64,000 bases of DNA, taken from positions 32,810,145 to 32,874,144 of the forward strand of contig CM076266.1 of NCBI GenBank assembly GCA_038380795.1, in the 5' to 3' direction. This document shows, piece after piece, positions 13,294 through 28,491 of this stretch; position 1 is the first letter of the stretch; each line of letters begins with the position of its first letter. Below the pieces are notes generated by a model that was not told the DNA's origin, did not search any database, and saw only the letters and a list, made by a program, of their open reading frames with translations. This DNA comes from Pyrocephalus nanus. Lineage: Eukaryota; Chordata; Aves; Passeriformes; Tyrannidae. Made by a program: the position numbers and the translations under genes.

Positions 13294-14902
13294 GGCAGTC
13301 AAAGGGAGCAAAAAAGATAACAGAGAAACCACAAGGTGCCAGTAGAGAAAGCACAAGTTGCATGGCACAATGGCAGTTAGGAGAAAGAGATGCATCAAAG
13401 ATGCCCTGCATCCCCAAACAAGATGATCCAAATGAGGAATACGAAGCAGTGAACTGAGTGCATAAAAGGAAGAATGGGAGCTCTGAAACAAAGCCTTTGA
13501 GGTCATGGGATTGGGGTCTCAGCAGTTATGTCTGCATGACCAAGCAAATGTGGCCTCAGCATCGTGCTTAGGAGTGCAGGGACTGGGTGGGGACTGGCTA
13601 CCTCTGGATTTCCCATCTGCTCTTACTGCGGCATTGCCCAGCACAGCACAGAGCAGAAAAGATAATCCAGAGTTTTCCTTGCCATGAAAGCCTTTGGGAT
13701 ACCAAACTGAAGAGCAGGCAAAGGCCACCTGCAATGGCAACACAAATGCATAGAGCCAGTGTCTTCACATGTACAATTTGGAATAATGCTATAAACGAAA
13801 ATGGGGAACAAGAAATTACAGAAAAAGGCCATGGAAAAAAAACAGGTCCATGTTGCGAAGTGATTTTGTAAGAGATATCTGCCCCAAATGCCTTTTACTG
13901 GGAAACTGACAGAAGAAAGCATGTGATGATGCCTAAAACACCCCAAAGGCTGTGAAAAAGAAAAACTAGACCTCTCTCAGTGCCAACTGTCCTCAAGGAA
14001 GAGCTGAATCTCCTGAGAAAGTGGCACATGGCAGGATGACCACAGAAACCTAAGCTGCAAGCACCAACAGACAGGCATTAGCCATACCATGGGCTCTGAC
14101 AACATGTGCTCCCTTAAAGAAAGGAAGAGCTCAGTAGGGGCTGAGGCCTTTGCTAGAGCACTGAATAGCAGCAAACACTTCTCCCGAGTGTGCTGCAGGT
14201 GTAACCAGAAATCAGACTGTATGCTCATTACACTCTTTGCTGGCTCCAGTTATCTCCATGTTTCACCTATAATGAAAGAAAAGTTACTTGCACAAGGACT
14301 CTGTGTAGTTCAGCTCAATTTCTTCCACAGGACAAGACTAAGAGCCATTCAGAAAATCCTTTCTTACAGTACTTCTCCTTCAGAGCATGGTCAGGTACTG
14401 CAGTTCAAATGATTAGCATAATAACTTTAGAAGTGTCGTGAATTTAATAAAACACCTTGTTAAGCAAAAACGGAAGAAAGGCACACATTTACAATCGCTG
14501 AGGACTAGGATTGATGGATGCAGACAAAGGCTGCAGAGAGCACACGAGCCCTGGTAACTTCTGCCAGGATCTGTGTTGTCATAGAGACAGCAGAGAGCGT
14601 TGAAAAGTTCACCACGGTAGCTATACCTTAGTGGATAAGTCTTAATGTAACTTCCAGCTGAGGACATGTAATCAATCTCTGAATGAGCTTATTGAAGGAA
14701 TTCCCTTTATGCTTACTCAGTCCTCAAGGGCCCAAAATGAGGGAAAAGGTTTTAAAAAATATATTTTACTACTTTTAAAGACAAGCCAAGCCTTAGCGCT
14801 TCCTTTGGACTGGGGGAGTAGGGGTGGTGGTGGCAGGAAGATAACTGTTTCTTTTGAAAAAGAAATTATGTATAACATGAAAAACTTGATAAAGATATTA
14901 AA

Positions 14903-14976
14903 TTAAAAAAAAAAAAAATAAAAAAACAAACAAAAAAAACCAAACAAACAAACCCTCACACACACAAAAAAAACCA
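14903..14976 (+). repeat. A-run grading into (CAAA)n and (CA)n low-complexity tract
   Basis: A poly-A run passes into CAAACAAACAAA and then CACACACA within about 75 bases. It belongs to the same A/C-rich class as the tract at 5.6 kb and may be an expanded tail of a lost retroelement. Confidence 0.85.
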
Positions 14977-15718
14977 GCATGGAAATAGTAATTCTAGGGC
15001 AGCCTGGCAAGTTTGGCCACGTGCAACAGTGTCTCCCTCTTTCCCCAGACATTTTCCCTACAGAGATGCTCACAGTCCTTGCATCTCACTGCTGCTCTTC
15101 TCCCATCGGATTTAATCACCTCATTCCCTTTTACACTGCTAAACGTGGGACTTTCCTTGCTCTGTCTTCCCTCTCCATGCTTTTCTCCTGGCATCTCCCT
15201 CTCCAGTGGCATTTGACCGCTGGTTTACCTTTCTCAGGGAAGCAGTGCCCCTTGACCCTTGGGTCCCTGGCTCTGGGCTCTGTCCCACTACTTGGGAGGT
15301 ACGGGATGCTGGAGCCCACAACAAGCAGCACAGAAACAGTGCCAGGGGTTGTTTATTGGCCGAGGTCTTCAATTCTCAGCTTACACAATTATGGTTTTCT
15401 ACGCAAGAATGAGGGGGGGAAAAAAATTTGCAGCATTAGCGTGTTGCAGTTTAAAGTTACAGCTATTTGCGTAATGCCTGAAAGGCAAGGAACAGAAGAA
15501 AAAGAGAATCTTAGATGCTGCTCATACTTTCCCCTAACATTTTAGGATATAAAGATCAGACTAATTACCAAACGGTCCTGAGTTGAGCAGGGTTCACTAA
15601 TCACACTCTGCTTGAGGAATTAGGAGAGAATTTACTTAGCTGCATCATGAAAGGTGCCAATAAATTGTTCAGCTGGAGAGTTAACATAATAAAAAAAAAT
15701 CATTTTTTATGTTATTTT

Positions 15719-15860
15719 CTTTAGCAGTTTATTAATTGCTGCCTGAAATACTTTTCTGAGAGACAACGAGCTGCAAATGAATTCATGGGCTATTAATCTG
15801 CTGTACATGGCACTGGAGGGAAAGCTCATTAGGTGAGCTGATGCAATTACTGCTATTACA
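15719..15860. other. Candidate conserved non-coding element rich in homeodomain cores
   Basis: The stretch packs ATTAATTG (15731-15738), TATTAATC (15791-15798), CTCATTAGG (15825-15833) and GCAATTAC (15843-15850) into balanced, non-repetitive sequence. This is typical in style of conserved enhancers in introns of developmental regulators. Conservation cannot be shown from one genome. Confidence 0.25.
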
Positions 15861-18800
15861 TAACCATCTTCACAGAACATAGAGTAAATTATGGATAATA
15901 ACATTCAATCTAAGTTGCTCCTTTAAACATTAGAGCTGGCAAGTGAAAGCTATGCAAAACCGGTGGAAAGGCTAAAGCACAAAAGAGGCAGACCCCAAAA
16001 GGAGAAAAGAAGAGCCGATCAGCTTCTTTGAAGACAGCAAACCAATATGAAAAGCAAGAAATGCTGTTTAACCATGGGAAACAATGTGCAACAAGTAGAA
16101 CACAGTTCTCTACAAGAGAATTTTAATTGTATATAGATCATTTTCAGCCACCCAGCATAACAAAGTGTGCATTATCTCTGGCAGAGCACAGGCTGACACT
16201 GGAGCACTGTGGGTTTTATTGCAGGAAGACCCTTCTCATTGGCTTTGCTCTCATCTTAAAAAAAAAATCTCCCTGCCAGTGATATTGAAAGCTTGGCATT
16301 AACTTTAAAAGTTACCAATTTCTCAGCCTGAAACAAACAAATGCAACCTATCTGATCAGCAACTGAAAAAATCTCAAAACCAATCCAACCTTAATGAACA
16401 AAATTTAAAAAATGTGATCTCTATGGCTGGGGCACGGCTTCCCTACTATCTATATACTTAAATTCTTAAATTAATTAGTATTTTTCACAGTTTACATCTT
16501 TCTACCTTTAAAGCACTTGCAGTACAAAGCCTTCCAGCCCCCGTAAAAAAGACACCATTTTCATCTCTCAAGTTAGGAACGATAGTCTAATCAGTTCATA
16601 GCATTTAGAGAGAGGAATTAGTCCCAGAGCAGAATTTAGGGGTTTGCAATTTCCACTCTGATATTTAGCTCCTGCCCCTCGAGAAAGCAAGGCGAGTTAA
16701 CAGGTGAGGCAACTGCACTGGAATTTCTGAAAAAGCCCCCAGCCACTGTGTGGTATTTAGGCATTCAGTTAAAAATCTAGCTGTAGCAAAGCAGAAACAA
16801 TTCCTAAATCCAGTGCTTCCTGCTGGCTAAAAAGAATAAAAATAAACCAGTTCAGTTCTGACTAAAAGCATCTAAATAAAGATTTCATGCATTCTAATTA
16901 ATTTGCTTTAAAATTACATCAGTGGAATCTGCATGAATGTCTCAAACACAACTATGCAGACTAGCCCTCCACTTAGCCACTCACTGAGGATGGAATCATG
17001 CTTCCCTAAGGAATCTGAAAAAAAAATTAAAGAAAAATATAAAATACAAACATGACAGTTCTTCAAGTCGATGTTTCCTGATTGCAAATTTAAACCAGAA
17101 TGAAAATAAGTAAATCTATGCATTCTATTGTTCAGTAGCAGAATGTGATCATATGTTCTAAGAAGCATGAACGTTTATATATTTTAACACTCAAGCCCGT
17201 GAAAAGGAGCAACAGACATTTCTGTGCGAGTTTAAAAAAAAACAAAAACAAATACAGAGCACAGAAACTGGATTCTCTCCTCTTCATGGTAATTTCCCTG
17301 CATTCCCTCCCTTCCTCCTGCCCTCCCTCCAGAGAGGTTAATCGTAAGCAGATTTACAAATCTGAACATTTCTTCAGTGCATTGAAGCAATCTGGAACAA
17401 TTCTGTACCTTTATAAACATAATTTTGCTTTATTAGAGCTCACTGCAGACGTTTATGCCAGTACGGAGGGCTTCTCTGCACTGCACCCTGCTGCATGGGC
17501 TGGGTTGTGTCTGACAGGATCCCAAAGATCATCAAGTATAGTGACAGTCCCTGCAGCCTGCAAATTTTATGAAAGAGGATGGGAGAGCTGCTGGGCTAAG
17601 CTGGACAGCTGTGGCAAAAGGAAGTTCCCTTTTCTTCCCACTTGAACCTACAAAAAATCAGTTCAGGTTTGCTCTAACAGCAGGCTTCACCTTACAAAGC
17701 ATCTCGTTCCCAGCATCCAGCATTAGTGTTGGAGAGCTTTGCCCAGCTTTCCGTGTGCTCCCTTAATTGCAGGAGGCAGCAATGTATGTGTGACCCCTCA
17801 CCAGCTCCTGAGCACCGAGGTCCATGCCAGGCAACAGTGAGCTTCTTGCTGACACCTGGGGTCAGGCCAAGGATGGTGCTCCAACGTCAGCTTAGAGATC
17901 ACGTAATAGAAGGGCAAAGGTTACTTTCCTAAGGCTCTCCATCACATAATGAACCACTGTCAGCCTTAGTGGCCTTCTCACTTTAGCAGCAGTAGCAAAA
18001 AGGGAATTCTACGTGACCACCACTTGTCTCTACATGGTTATTAAAAAAATTAGCAGGCTGGAAGGGTAAGAAGGGCAGAAGTGGTCTGGAGTGGGGACAC
18101 GAGCCCCAGCTGCACCTATGTACCCCAAGAACCCACACATGAACTGAGGTGGGACAGCCACACAGCAGTCCCCAAATCTGATGTGGTGCTGGTGGAGGGG
18201 CTGACTCCAGGCCGTGACACGGAGAGGTGCAGCTCAGGTTACAGAGACAGCTCAGGAGTTTCTGAAGGAAGGGTATCTGATGAAAGACAACAGGGCTTTA
18301 TTTCAAGCTGTGTTTTGCCCTGCTGTAGGAAGATAAGGCAGTCATCACTAAGTCGTTTCCCCTCACACTCTTTGTCTTGTCTGTTTGGAGCACAAACTTT
18401 TTGCAACAGGAACTATACAATGAAAGCCAGTCCCTACACTAGCGGGATCCAGTTTCAGCGGGTCTTGCAGATATTATCACAAGGCAAATAGCTACACTCC
18501 TGCCCTGGAGGCAGTCTTGTTATTGACCTCTCTTGATCAGATCTGGGGAGTAACAAGGGGTCCAAGATAACTTTTTTCCCCCCTATAAGAACAAAACAAC
18601 CTATAAAGAAATGCAAATTCGGTGCATTCCTTCATCATCGCACTTCATTCTCTAAAACAAGATAAAAGCATACAAGAAATGCTCAGTAGCTCTTCTCTTT
18701 CAAAACACTGTACCCCACTCTTAAAACCCTACTTATCACACTGGGTAGGCACCCAGTTCCCATCTCTTCTCAGATGTTTGTGTGGAAAGCTCATTAAGCT

Positions 18801-21506
18801 CAAAGGAAGTTGCATATGCAAGTTCTTTTGAATGCCCTTTAAAGGCTCAACAAATAAACACAGGACTGTAGCTTTTAAGCACGGATTACTCTGTATACTG
18901 CAAATCAGCATCTACTCCTCCTTAGCTCCTGGGAACAGACCTTGGTGTTCCTATTAGCAGGTGCCCACTCGATTATTTTCTCCATTTGGGACTGGTTTGA
19001 GCATTGTAGGCTTATTTTCCTGTGACATTTCTCTGATAATTTTTTTCTGTCCTTTGTTCATGGCTTTCACTTTACAAGGTAACAAACAGAACAGTAAGAA
19101 GACAGAAAAACAAAATGTGAGTAACTCACTGAGGGGAAAAGAAAGACCTGTATCTGGTAAGAAAAAGCCAAGTGACAGATGTGGCTTTGTTTACATAAAC
19201 TTCTAAAGAAATGAAGTTGAAACCTAGAGATATATATGAAAGAAGGTCAGATAAGAAAATACTTTTTCAAATCTCTTAGGAGATGAAAAGCTCCTGTTTA
19301 TGAAGGAATAACACAGAATCACTTCAGACTTAGTTCTTAAACCCAGAAGACAAGACACATTGCATTCAAACTGATGACATTTAAAATAATTTCTCTGTTC
19401 CTTTGCAAATGTCTTCTACAGAAATGCAGCCAGAGGACATCCCTCACTTCTCCCCAGGATCCTCTGTTCCCCCTCCAACCTGCTATCCCCATTTCAGTGC
19501 CTGCAGTGGTTTGAGATAAAGGCAACTGCCAAAGGGCAATTTCACTCAGTTCACCCCAGCAAACAGGCAGAGCAAAAGCTTAATTCTTGCTGGCAAAGCT
19601 CCAGCTACCCTATGGGAGAAAACAATCCATCACCTAAAAGGCACTGAGCCTCTATAGTTTACCCAAAGTAACTTTGATTAACATGTTAGAAATATTGCTG
19701 ATATTTCCAAAACCTACTCCGATGTGACGTTATAGCATTTAATAAGATTACTATTCCACGTCAGCAATAAAATCCTTAAGAACTCAAGACCAACAAGCCC
19801 TAAGGTGAGAAAAGTGCTTTTTCTTCTCTTCCAAACTGCATCACACTGTTTTTATCAAAGAAAAAAGCTTCATGTGTACAGATACATATGCAGTCAAATA
19901 CCTATCAATAAAATCCTCCTCATTCCTTAGCCTACCTTCTCCTTTACTCCCATCATGGTTTTCACTCCAGCAGATCTATACCTAAGTATAGATAAGTGCA
20001 CTTCAGGCACACAAGAAAACTAGAAAACCCAACAAGGGCAGTGAAATAATGAAAATCCTAAGACCTCCTCCCCCAGTAGCTTGAAACTTTTCAAAACCCA
20101 CGATTTCAAGTTTCCATGAAAAGGAGCAGGAAACACAGCACAAAGTTTCTAAAGATATACCTGGTTCTTTCTCCACACCTCAACATTCTTTCTGTGAGAG
20201 GAGAGAGCTAATGGGAGAGAGAAATAGGATGCAATGAGGAGGGACAAGTGTGACTTTAGGACTGCTTTGGCTCCTTCCCAAGTATGGAGAATGGAACTAC
20301 TGGGATGTCCCACATAATTCAGAAAGGCAAAACGGTGAAGATGAGAACTGGTTTACATTGCAGTTCAGATATAAATGTCTCATCATTGTCAATTTTCTTT
20401 TCCTTTGGTCTTAAAAATCACTCTTGTGGGTAAATTAAAGTTAAGAAGTGGTGTTGGGCAATTTTTCCTCCTCTCTTATGCACACACTGCAAATCTCTGT
20501 AGTGTTTATTATTGGAATCGACCTACTGAAATCAGGAACATCACTGATAGAGGTCAAAAAACCTTTAACAATTCAACAAATCACTACATCAAAGACTTTT
20601 TTGCTACTGCAATCAATCCCATAAAAATGAGAAAGTTTCAGAAGCATTACTCCACAGGGATTTGAGAAAGGCTTTTTTAGCTATATTTTCGAGCTTGATG
20701 CAGATATCAATAAACTGGAAAAAGAAAAAAAAATCACATATTTCTACAAGAATACTTTAAAACGTTAATTTAAAGGGCAAACCAGAGATTTCTAGAAAAG
20801 AAGGGAGAGAAAAATCCCTTAGGTTTTTGGAAGTGCTTGGCAGCACTTTTGCACAGTCAGGTTTACCGGCTTTGCAGGTTTAGAAGAGGATTTGCCAGTT
20901 CGTTTCACCTTTCAGTGAAGGCTCAGGCAGCAAAGACAGAAGGCTCGAGGCCATTATACCATCAGCTTTGTAAAATGGCACAGACTGGTGCTACTGCCCT
21001 CTGGCACAAGCACCTGCACTGGCATGAGGGAGAAGGTTAAGACTGAAGCAAGGCTGCTGGCTGCTGCAGCGGGAAGCCCTTGTGAAGTGACAGCTTAGGC
21101 TGACCCCAAGCCCAGCAAAGCTTCAAGCCAGTCTGCAAGGCAGAGGAAGGACTGAAACCAAGCTTAAGAAGCCACTATTCTTCCCCTTACACCCTTGTCC
21201 CAGGAAGCCATTTCTAGAGCAGATGAGAGATAATCCAATCTTAAAACAAGTACCTGTGGGTTTGTTCTTTCAGAAAACCTGGCAAAACCACCCACTTGGC
21301 ATTCTCACACTCACATGGGGTGGCCATGCCTCACAAGCACTGTGTTGCACCAAAAGGTCTTAACTGATCGCATTTAGGCTTCAAAGTTAAGGACTCAGAA
21401 GTTTCCAAAGTACAGGTCTAAAGTTGTGTACCAAATTCATACTCCTTTCTTGACCTATGTAGATACTGGCTTCAATCACATAATTGCATAATTATTTTTT
21501 CCCTTA

Positions 21507-21728
<222 letters not shown>

Positions 21729-23358
21729 TCAAGTAAACTTTTGAGCTTCTCATAACCCTTAGAGACAGGCACTAATGTTGCTTTAAAATAACAAAAATAA
21801 ATTCAAAGTTATGGCTGGAGTATAGTATCTTTAAAGACTCAGTATTATTATAATTTAGTACTGTTTCTTGCAACATACTTATACAATGCAACAACAACAA
21901 TACAAAGCCAAAATAAATAAGAATTAGTAAGAGCATTTGGGAAATTAAGTCCTAGATTTTACAAAAAAGCTCAAATAAAAATGGTTAGGACTTATGGATG
22001 TAATTAATGAGTTGGGTAAAGAGCCTTCCTAACAGATCCACTTGCAAGTCAAACACTTGTCCAATAATCAACAGACTCCCTCAGCCTAAAGGTCCTTTGT
22101 ATTTTGTTACTGTAGAGATTCTCTAGTTCGAAGGCTACATGTCAAAAGAGAAATAATTTGAAACCCAGGTTTCTTAGCTGCTGAAACTCCTACAGCAATT
22201 AATGAGGCTTCTGCAGGTGGAAGAGTTCCAGCATCAGGTTATTGAGTTGTGAACTTGTAAAAGTTGCCAATTACAGCACTTTTTCTTACTCAGATACAGC
22301 TGTGAAAATAATCAAGTAATTACAATGATCTTGAACAGAAATAAAGAAACCTAGAGGTCTGGTTTGTACTTAAGGAACACCATTTCATTGGATTCCTCCT
22401 TCAATAAGTGAAAAAGAAAAAAACAGCCATAAATGGTAAGGTTAGGTGGCACAGAAAAAAGGCAAACCCCAAGTTAATTTCTTTATCTGCACTAAATCCC
22501 AAGCTTTAGATAATATCATATAATAATGAAGAAAAAAAAAAGAGGATTACTTTAAGCATTTTAGAGCTCAACCCACAGATACTCAGTGAAAGATTTCTGC
22601 AACAGACATTTGGAAATTTGACAGCACTATTTAACCTTCTCACTCAGATTTTGAAAATTGTTTCAGCAAGCACCAGGGTCAAATTTCAGTCAACATCGCA
22701 GCATTATGGAAGAATAGTTAGCAATTTAATATTTGTTGGAGGGCTTGAGAGGTTAAAACTCTTCATCCAGCCACATGTTTACACCCTACAGGAAAGCTGT
22801 AAACTTGATGCCGCAGACGATAGCTCTGTGCCCACAATGCACTTATCTAAAGATGCAATCATGGTAAGCTACAGAATTGGCTCTACTAGAAATGCTCACC
22901 GAGATACATGAGTAGTTCAAAAGCCAAAAACCCTATCAGTCAGAGTTAACTGGGAGAATTTCTGGCTATATGATCAGGGAGTGGTAGGGCAGGCAGTAAG
23001 GGCTGGTCATAAATTCCTTGTACAGCCAACATGCTATAGGTGCTAATGTTATGAAAATACCTCAGATTCACTCAGAACTGAAAAATGCCTCCTTAATCAC
23101 ATAACCCCTGGCAAAAGTTTCCTGCAGCTCTTGCACAGGCAAGCCTCATCCTGAGGTTAGCTCCTCTGATTTAGGAGATATTTTATACTACCATCAAACA
23201 GGTAAATAAAAACTTTCCACTTCTTTTCTTTAATCTACTGGACACAGAAGAATAATTTAAAGCTATTTGTTTAGACAATTAAAACCTTTAAAGTTATCAA
23301 TGATGCTGCTATTTTATATTCCACTCTTCTGATCATAACCACTGCTCGAATCTCTGCA

Positions 23359-23388
23359 ATGGCAAGTATGGCAAGCATGGCAAGCATG
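23359..23388 (+). repeat. 9-bp tandem repeat (ATGGCAAGY, 3.3 copies)
   Basis: Three consecutive copies of ATGGCAAG followed by T or C, then a partial ATG. The unit length is a multiple of three, but no sustained coding frame surrounds it. Confidence 0.85.
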
Positions 23389-26300
23389 TGTGTACATTCG
23401 TTTACTTGCCAAGAAGAAAATCTATGGTAATGTTCACTTATTCCTTTCTTGCTTTGATATTTCCCTAACTGTGGTGCCCGGCTCTGCGGTAATTGCTGTT
23501 GATACTAATTATGACAATGAGGAGTCTATGGCATCTATTTTGGTTTAATTCAAGAGCAGAACTGTGCTGGTTCAAGGGTCTCTCTAGAGCTCATTCAATC
23601 ACCACTTTGTACCTGGAAAGATCCAGGGGAAGCCAAGACCGGTAGCTTCCAGGGCAGCCACCCCAGTTTAATCCAGTGCTGCAGGGGAATTAACACCCGC
23701 AGCCACCGATGGAATCACTCTCCTACCACCAGCCTGACAGGGTAGGAAACAAAATGGCCCAAACGAACAAGTCACCCAATATTGGTAAAAGAAGAAACAG
23801 CTCTCTGCAAATGTGTCTGTACTTCACCAAAATATAACCAGTAGCAGGTGGATCAGTTGTTCTGATATTTAGATACAGGTTCTGTATCCTTATAAGCTGG
23901 GGTTTAATTACAGCCCATCAGGAAGGAAAGCAGAGGGAGTTGCCTCAGTCCTTACCATACAAGGTTGACCACACAGCCCAAATGAAAACCACAATCTAAC
24001 TTCTGCAGACAGCAAGTATAAAGCATTCATGAACTCATTATTAATATAAAAGGCTTAAAAGAACAATTTTGGAAAAAGCAGATCTCCAGGTTAAAATGAA
24101 GACAGTTTCCTCAACAGCCTAACCTCCCCAGGCAATGCCTTCTTCAGAATGAAAGCTATAGATGAGGACATTAATTGTGGTAGAAATTACTTTTTGACAT
24201 CTGTATTTGATTTTCCTCCTGGAGTTTTTCAAGGAACAGAAAGAAAATGAACTTGTTTGCATAAAATATTCAGGTGAAAAAAGATGTAATGTGGTCCTGC
24301 TCAAAACTAAGGACATGGTTCTTGACTGTATTTAGTGCTCATTCCCAAGTGACCCCAAGGCAACATTGGGATACTATTCCTACTAAGATTTGTGGCAAAC
24401 TCATTTTTAAACCTCAGCAATACGCCACCAGAAAGATTTGATTTTTAAATTTTCCTCTGGTCAGGCACTAAGAAAAATGCCTGGATTATAAATACCTTTG
24501 CAGACAAACCCCAAACCAAAGCCATCCTAGTGGGAGAGACAGGAATTCAGGCACCAGCGAGTGAGAAGCATTTGCTGGGCACTGGGGCTCAGTTTCCCCA
24601 CACGACTCCATAAGCCTGGTGCCCTGCAGCCACAAGTTTTGGGTGGCACTGCAAGCAGGGTCATGCTCCGAAACATTTCCTGAATCTGGGCTGAGAAAAA
24701 CAGAGAGTGTCCTGTCTTTCCCTCTGCAGGGGTTTGGACCCCACCTGCAGCTCTGCAGTGAAACAAAACCCTGCAGGACATGGGGATGGGCACAGAGGGT
24801 GCTTGCTGCCCACTTAAACAGAAAAGCACATTCCAACCATGTCAAGGTTGGGTTCCAAATAGCACAGGTATAATACTGGCCTTTTCACTAAAAATAGCAA
24901 AATTAGAAGCAAGCCTAAGTTTTCCTCCAAGGGCTTTTTTTTTCCAAATTATTCCTATTTGATCTCACCATCCCAACAGTTTCTTCAAAAACCAAGAAAA
25001 TCCAAATGTGACCTGCCCTTAAGAAGTTGTCAGAAACTTCAGAGACAGCAAAACTCCACTGCTTATAAATTATTCAACCTCTACTGCCTACTGGCTCTTG
25101 GAAAACAATCTACTACATACTATGATACATTTACCTTGAAACAAATCTGTTTGGCTGAATATTTACATGAGCCATTTTTTATGCAAATATTTTAGCATCC
25201 TGTCCAAATTAACACCCTGTGATGGGAGATGAGACACTCCTCTGCCAAAAACAATCACAAATGATTCTTTCCTTGTAATTTAAAATGCCCTATAAACATA
25301 TTAAAAAAAAAATCCCATTCTGTGAGACATAAAGCATTACTGTCACACATATATACTGTCATATATAATTGTTTTTGATAGCACCTACAAAGTACTTGAA
25401 TTTAGAGTAGAGGAAGCTACTGAAGGCCTATTGGGAACAGTGATTTGCTCCAATATTCCTTTTATCCAAATCTTTCAAAAGGAACATGGATCTTGTGTTT
25501 TTATTTTAGCAAAGACAAAGCTTTGTGGAAATCACACTTTTGAATTAATTCTGTTTTTCTCAGCTGCTTTTATCAGTATCCTTTCCACAGAACATTTTGG
25601 ACAAATATTTCAATTTGTAATCTCATCTTTTCTGTGTACCACGCCATGCTCCTCCCAGGCTCACCAATCTTGTTATCTTAATGGATGACAGATAGAGTAT
25701 CACTCTGACCACGCCACATTAGGCATCCTCATTTACCGAGTGCAAGGAAAAAATGCTGAGTATAAATTATTCAGAAATCTATTGTATCAGCGTGTGTTCT
25801 CTGAGCATCCACCAGTGGCAGAGCAGACAGATTATTTTTCACTTTTAATTGTGTTGATATCTTATCTGCCCCACTGAAAGCAGAGAGTGATATGTGAAAC
25901 CATACATATGTATCAGGGAGCAAATAAACCCGGGTTCCTACGTCTATTGCTTAGAAGTAAATAATCTATTTAGTCAATCTAACTTCAACACAATGCTGAA
26001 AAAAAGTCTCATCCCATTCACCACTTACTTTTGTAGCATTTGCCTGTGAGTGCATCAAACTTGGAGAGCTCAGTACAGAATATGTATATAGAGACAGGTG
26101 CCTACAGAGAATATTAACTATTTCAGTAGTATTTTGAATGCCATTATGCCCCTGGCTATCGGAATACAAAAGACCTCATTAAGGATGAGCCCTTGATATA
26201 AGGTAAAGTGTTTATGAAGTCTTATGGGTTTGTTAGCATGAATTGCTACCCTTACATATCTCATTGGGAATCTACACAACTACCTCTCCTTCACTGTCCA

Positions 26301-28468
26301 GTTGATTTTGGCAAGGTAGATGATTTAGAGCCCAAGTTATGCACATTGCATGAAGAAATGGATCATTTGATCTCAACAATGTCTTTAAAATATTTTGCCA
26401 GCACAGGACATGCCAAATCTTATTTGCAGGCGTAGTGGGCTTACAAGCTGAAAACTTGCTCTGCAAGCCAGGGACAGAGTAATCAGCAGAGAAGGGCTAT
26501 TGCGAGCTCAATCTGTTTGAACAGCCTGCTCAGTTCATCTGGTTCAGCTTTGATTACCCCCAAATACAGGCAGCCAGCTATGACTCCTGCAGATTTAGAG
26601 GCTATTCTTTGGTAAATTTGCAAAAAAACCTTCTGAGTGAAGCATACTGCTGTTTTATCGTAAAAGAAACAAAGGAGCAGGAAAGACTTTTCTATGGTAC
26701 AGTTTATCAGTCATTTATAAACTTTGACTGAGCTCTGAAAGATAAATACCAATAACAACCAAAACCAAAATCCAGCCTACCACATACCTGAAACCTCTGC
26801 CATTAGCTTTATTCTGAAATAGGGGCTGGGCAAATAAATATGTACCTTTTTTTACACAAGAAATCTGTAATGCATAGCCTCTTTTCAGTCTCTCTATTTT
26901 AACCATTCAAGTTACCCTCTATCCTTGCTAATCCCGTAAAATGTATTTAGACAAGGTAAAGACCCTATTCCTACTCTCTCTGGAGCATCAACAAACATTT
27001 AAGATATTTCTCAGTAATGAGATCTGCACAAAACTACTTTGTTCTGTGACTAGGGAATTGCCAGATACCTTCATGAACTGAATGTGGTTTGCAGTACTTT
27101 TATGAACAGGTAGCAGGAGTCAAGGAACAAAAAAAAAACATTCCTCACCAAGTCCTGGTAGGACCAGCACTCATTAGGCAGAGACACACAATTTTTAATT
27201 GTTAACCAGGAATATTTGCTCTGAAAGGCCTTGGTAACAAGCAAACTCAAAAGTGGAGTTGCATAGAAAGGCTTATAAAGGACCTAAAATCCAGCATATG
27301 CTGTTCAGGGATACCATACACACAAAACACACTGCAAAATGGCTGCAGCCAGAATACGAGACCCCACAAGTAATGAAAGCTACCAAAGCAGCTATCTAAA
27401 AGGAAGCTCAAAATGAGCCTATTCCCAGTTGCACAGCACTTTTCCGGGATGTCTGCACTGTCTATCACACTTTGGAAGTCACGGCTTGCAGAATAAACAA
27501 ATTAATTGTCTGACATTTTGGCTGGAAACCACCGCTGGCACAAAATGGAAGCAGCTACAACAATAAGTAAAGGAAGGCTCACTGCCAGAAAGCAGGGAAA
27601 TTGTGCTGATTGTGTACGTCAGAGCAGGACAGGCAGATCTTTGCAAAAACAAATGAATAAATGCTGTTAAATGCCAATAGCTTGTAGAGAGCACCTAGAG
27701 ATGCCAGCCAGCCAACAGAGGAGGAGCTGGGCACCAGCCTACCCTGGGAAGGGCTCTGGGTTTATCTGTCACTGCTCGTATTTCCAGCAGAAACCCTCCG
27801 CTCGCCATCCACATTTCTGCTCATCTATCCATTTATACTGCAGATGAAGAGCAGCCATAAGATACCATGGCCAAAGAAACCCAAATTTGCTATTGAAACC
27901 AGTGTGGCAGTGATTTTTATTCTTTTTAATTGACAGAATTCAAAACACTTCATAAAAATAAGCAGCTTGCATACAGAAATACAGATCTGTGGACCTAAGA
28001 GCAAGCCACTATGGGGACAAAATGTCTATTATCTTTTGATTATTGTTACACAAATGGAAAAGTTTGAAATGTTTCAAGTTTTTCTCATTTCTTAAAGAGA
28101 GAAAAGGGCCCAAAGGATGCAGACAAGCAAATAAGGAAGTTGTCACTCCTCTCTAAGCTACCACAATGGGGATGTTCATCTGCAACTGCAAAAAATTCTC
28201 CAGCAAAGACAGGGCAGGCTATGCTTGATGAATCCTAATAGTTTCCAAGGTGAAAAAGGTCTTGCAGGCTTCAGAGCGCAAGAAAAAAAATTCTGATGAC
28301 AGAGATTGAAAAAAGTTATTCATGGGGCTACTAATGCCAATTAGCCACTAGCCACTACTGAGGCTGGAAACAAATACCATTTTTTATGAAGCCCCATGCC
28401 AACACATCTTCTGATTCCACAAACCTTGGTCTAATGTCAAAACCATGCCCCAAAACAACTATTGATTC

Positions 28469-28491
28469 TTTTTTTTTTTTTTTTTTTTTTT
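28469..28491. repeat. Poly-T tract
   Basis: An uninterrupted run of 23 T followed by CCCCAGG. A poly-A run of 17 lies about 345 bases to the right at 28835-28851. Confidence 0.9.

Noticed and set aside
14979..15545. Longest open frame in the window (188 codons, plus strand)
   Set aside because: It has no recognisable domain, unbiased composition and is antisense to the RARB intron. A rough stop-codon calculation for 64 kb in six frames predicts about one frame of this length by chance.
17145..17645. 166-codon plus-strand open frame
   Set aside because: It has no domain, no splice context and begins in low-complexity Lys/Asn codons, consistent with chance.
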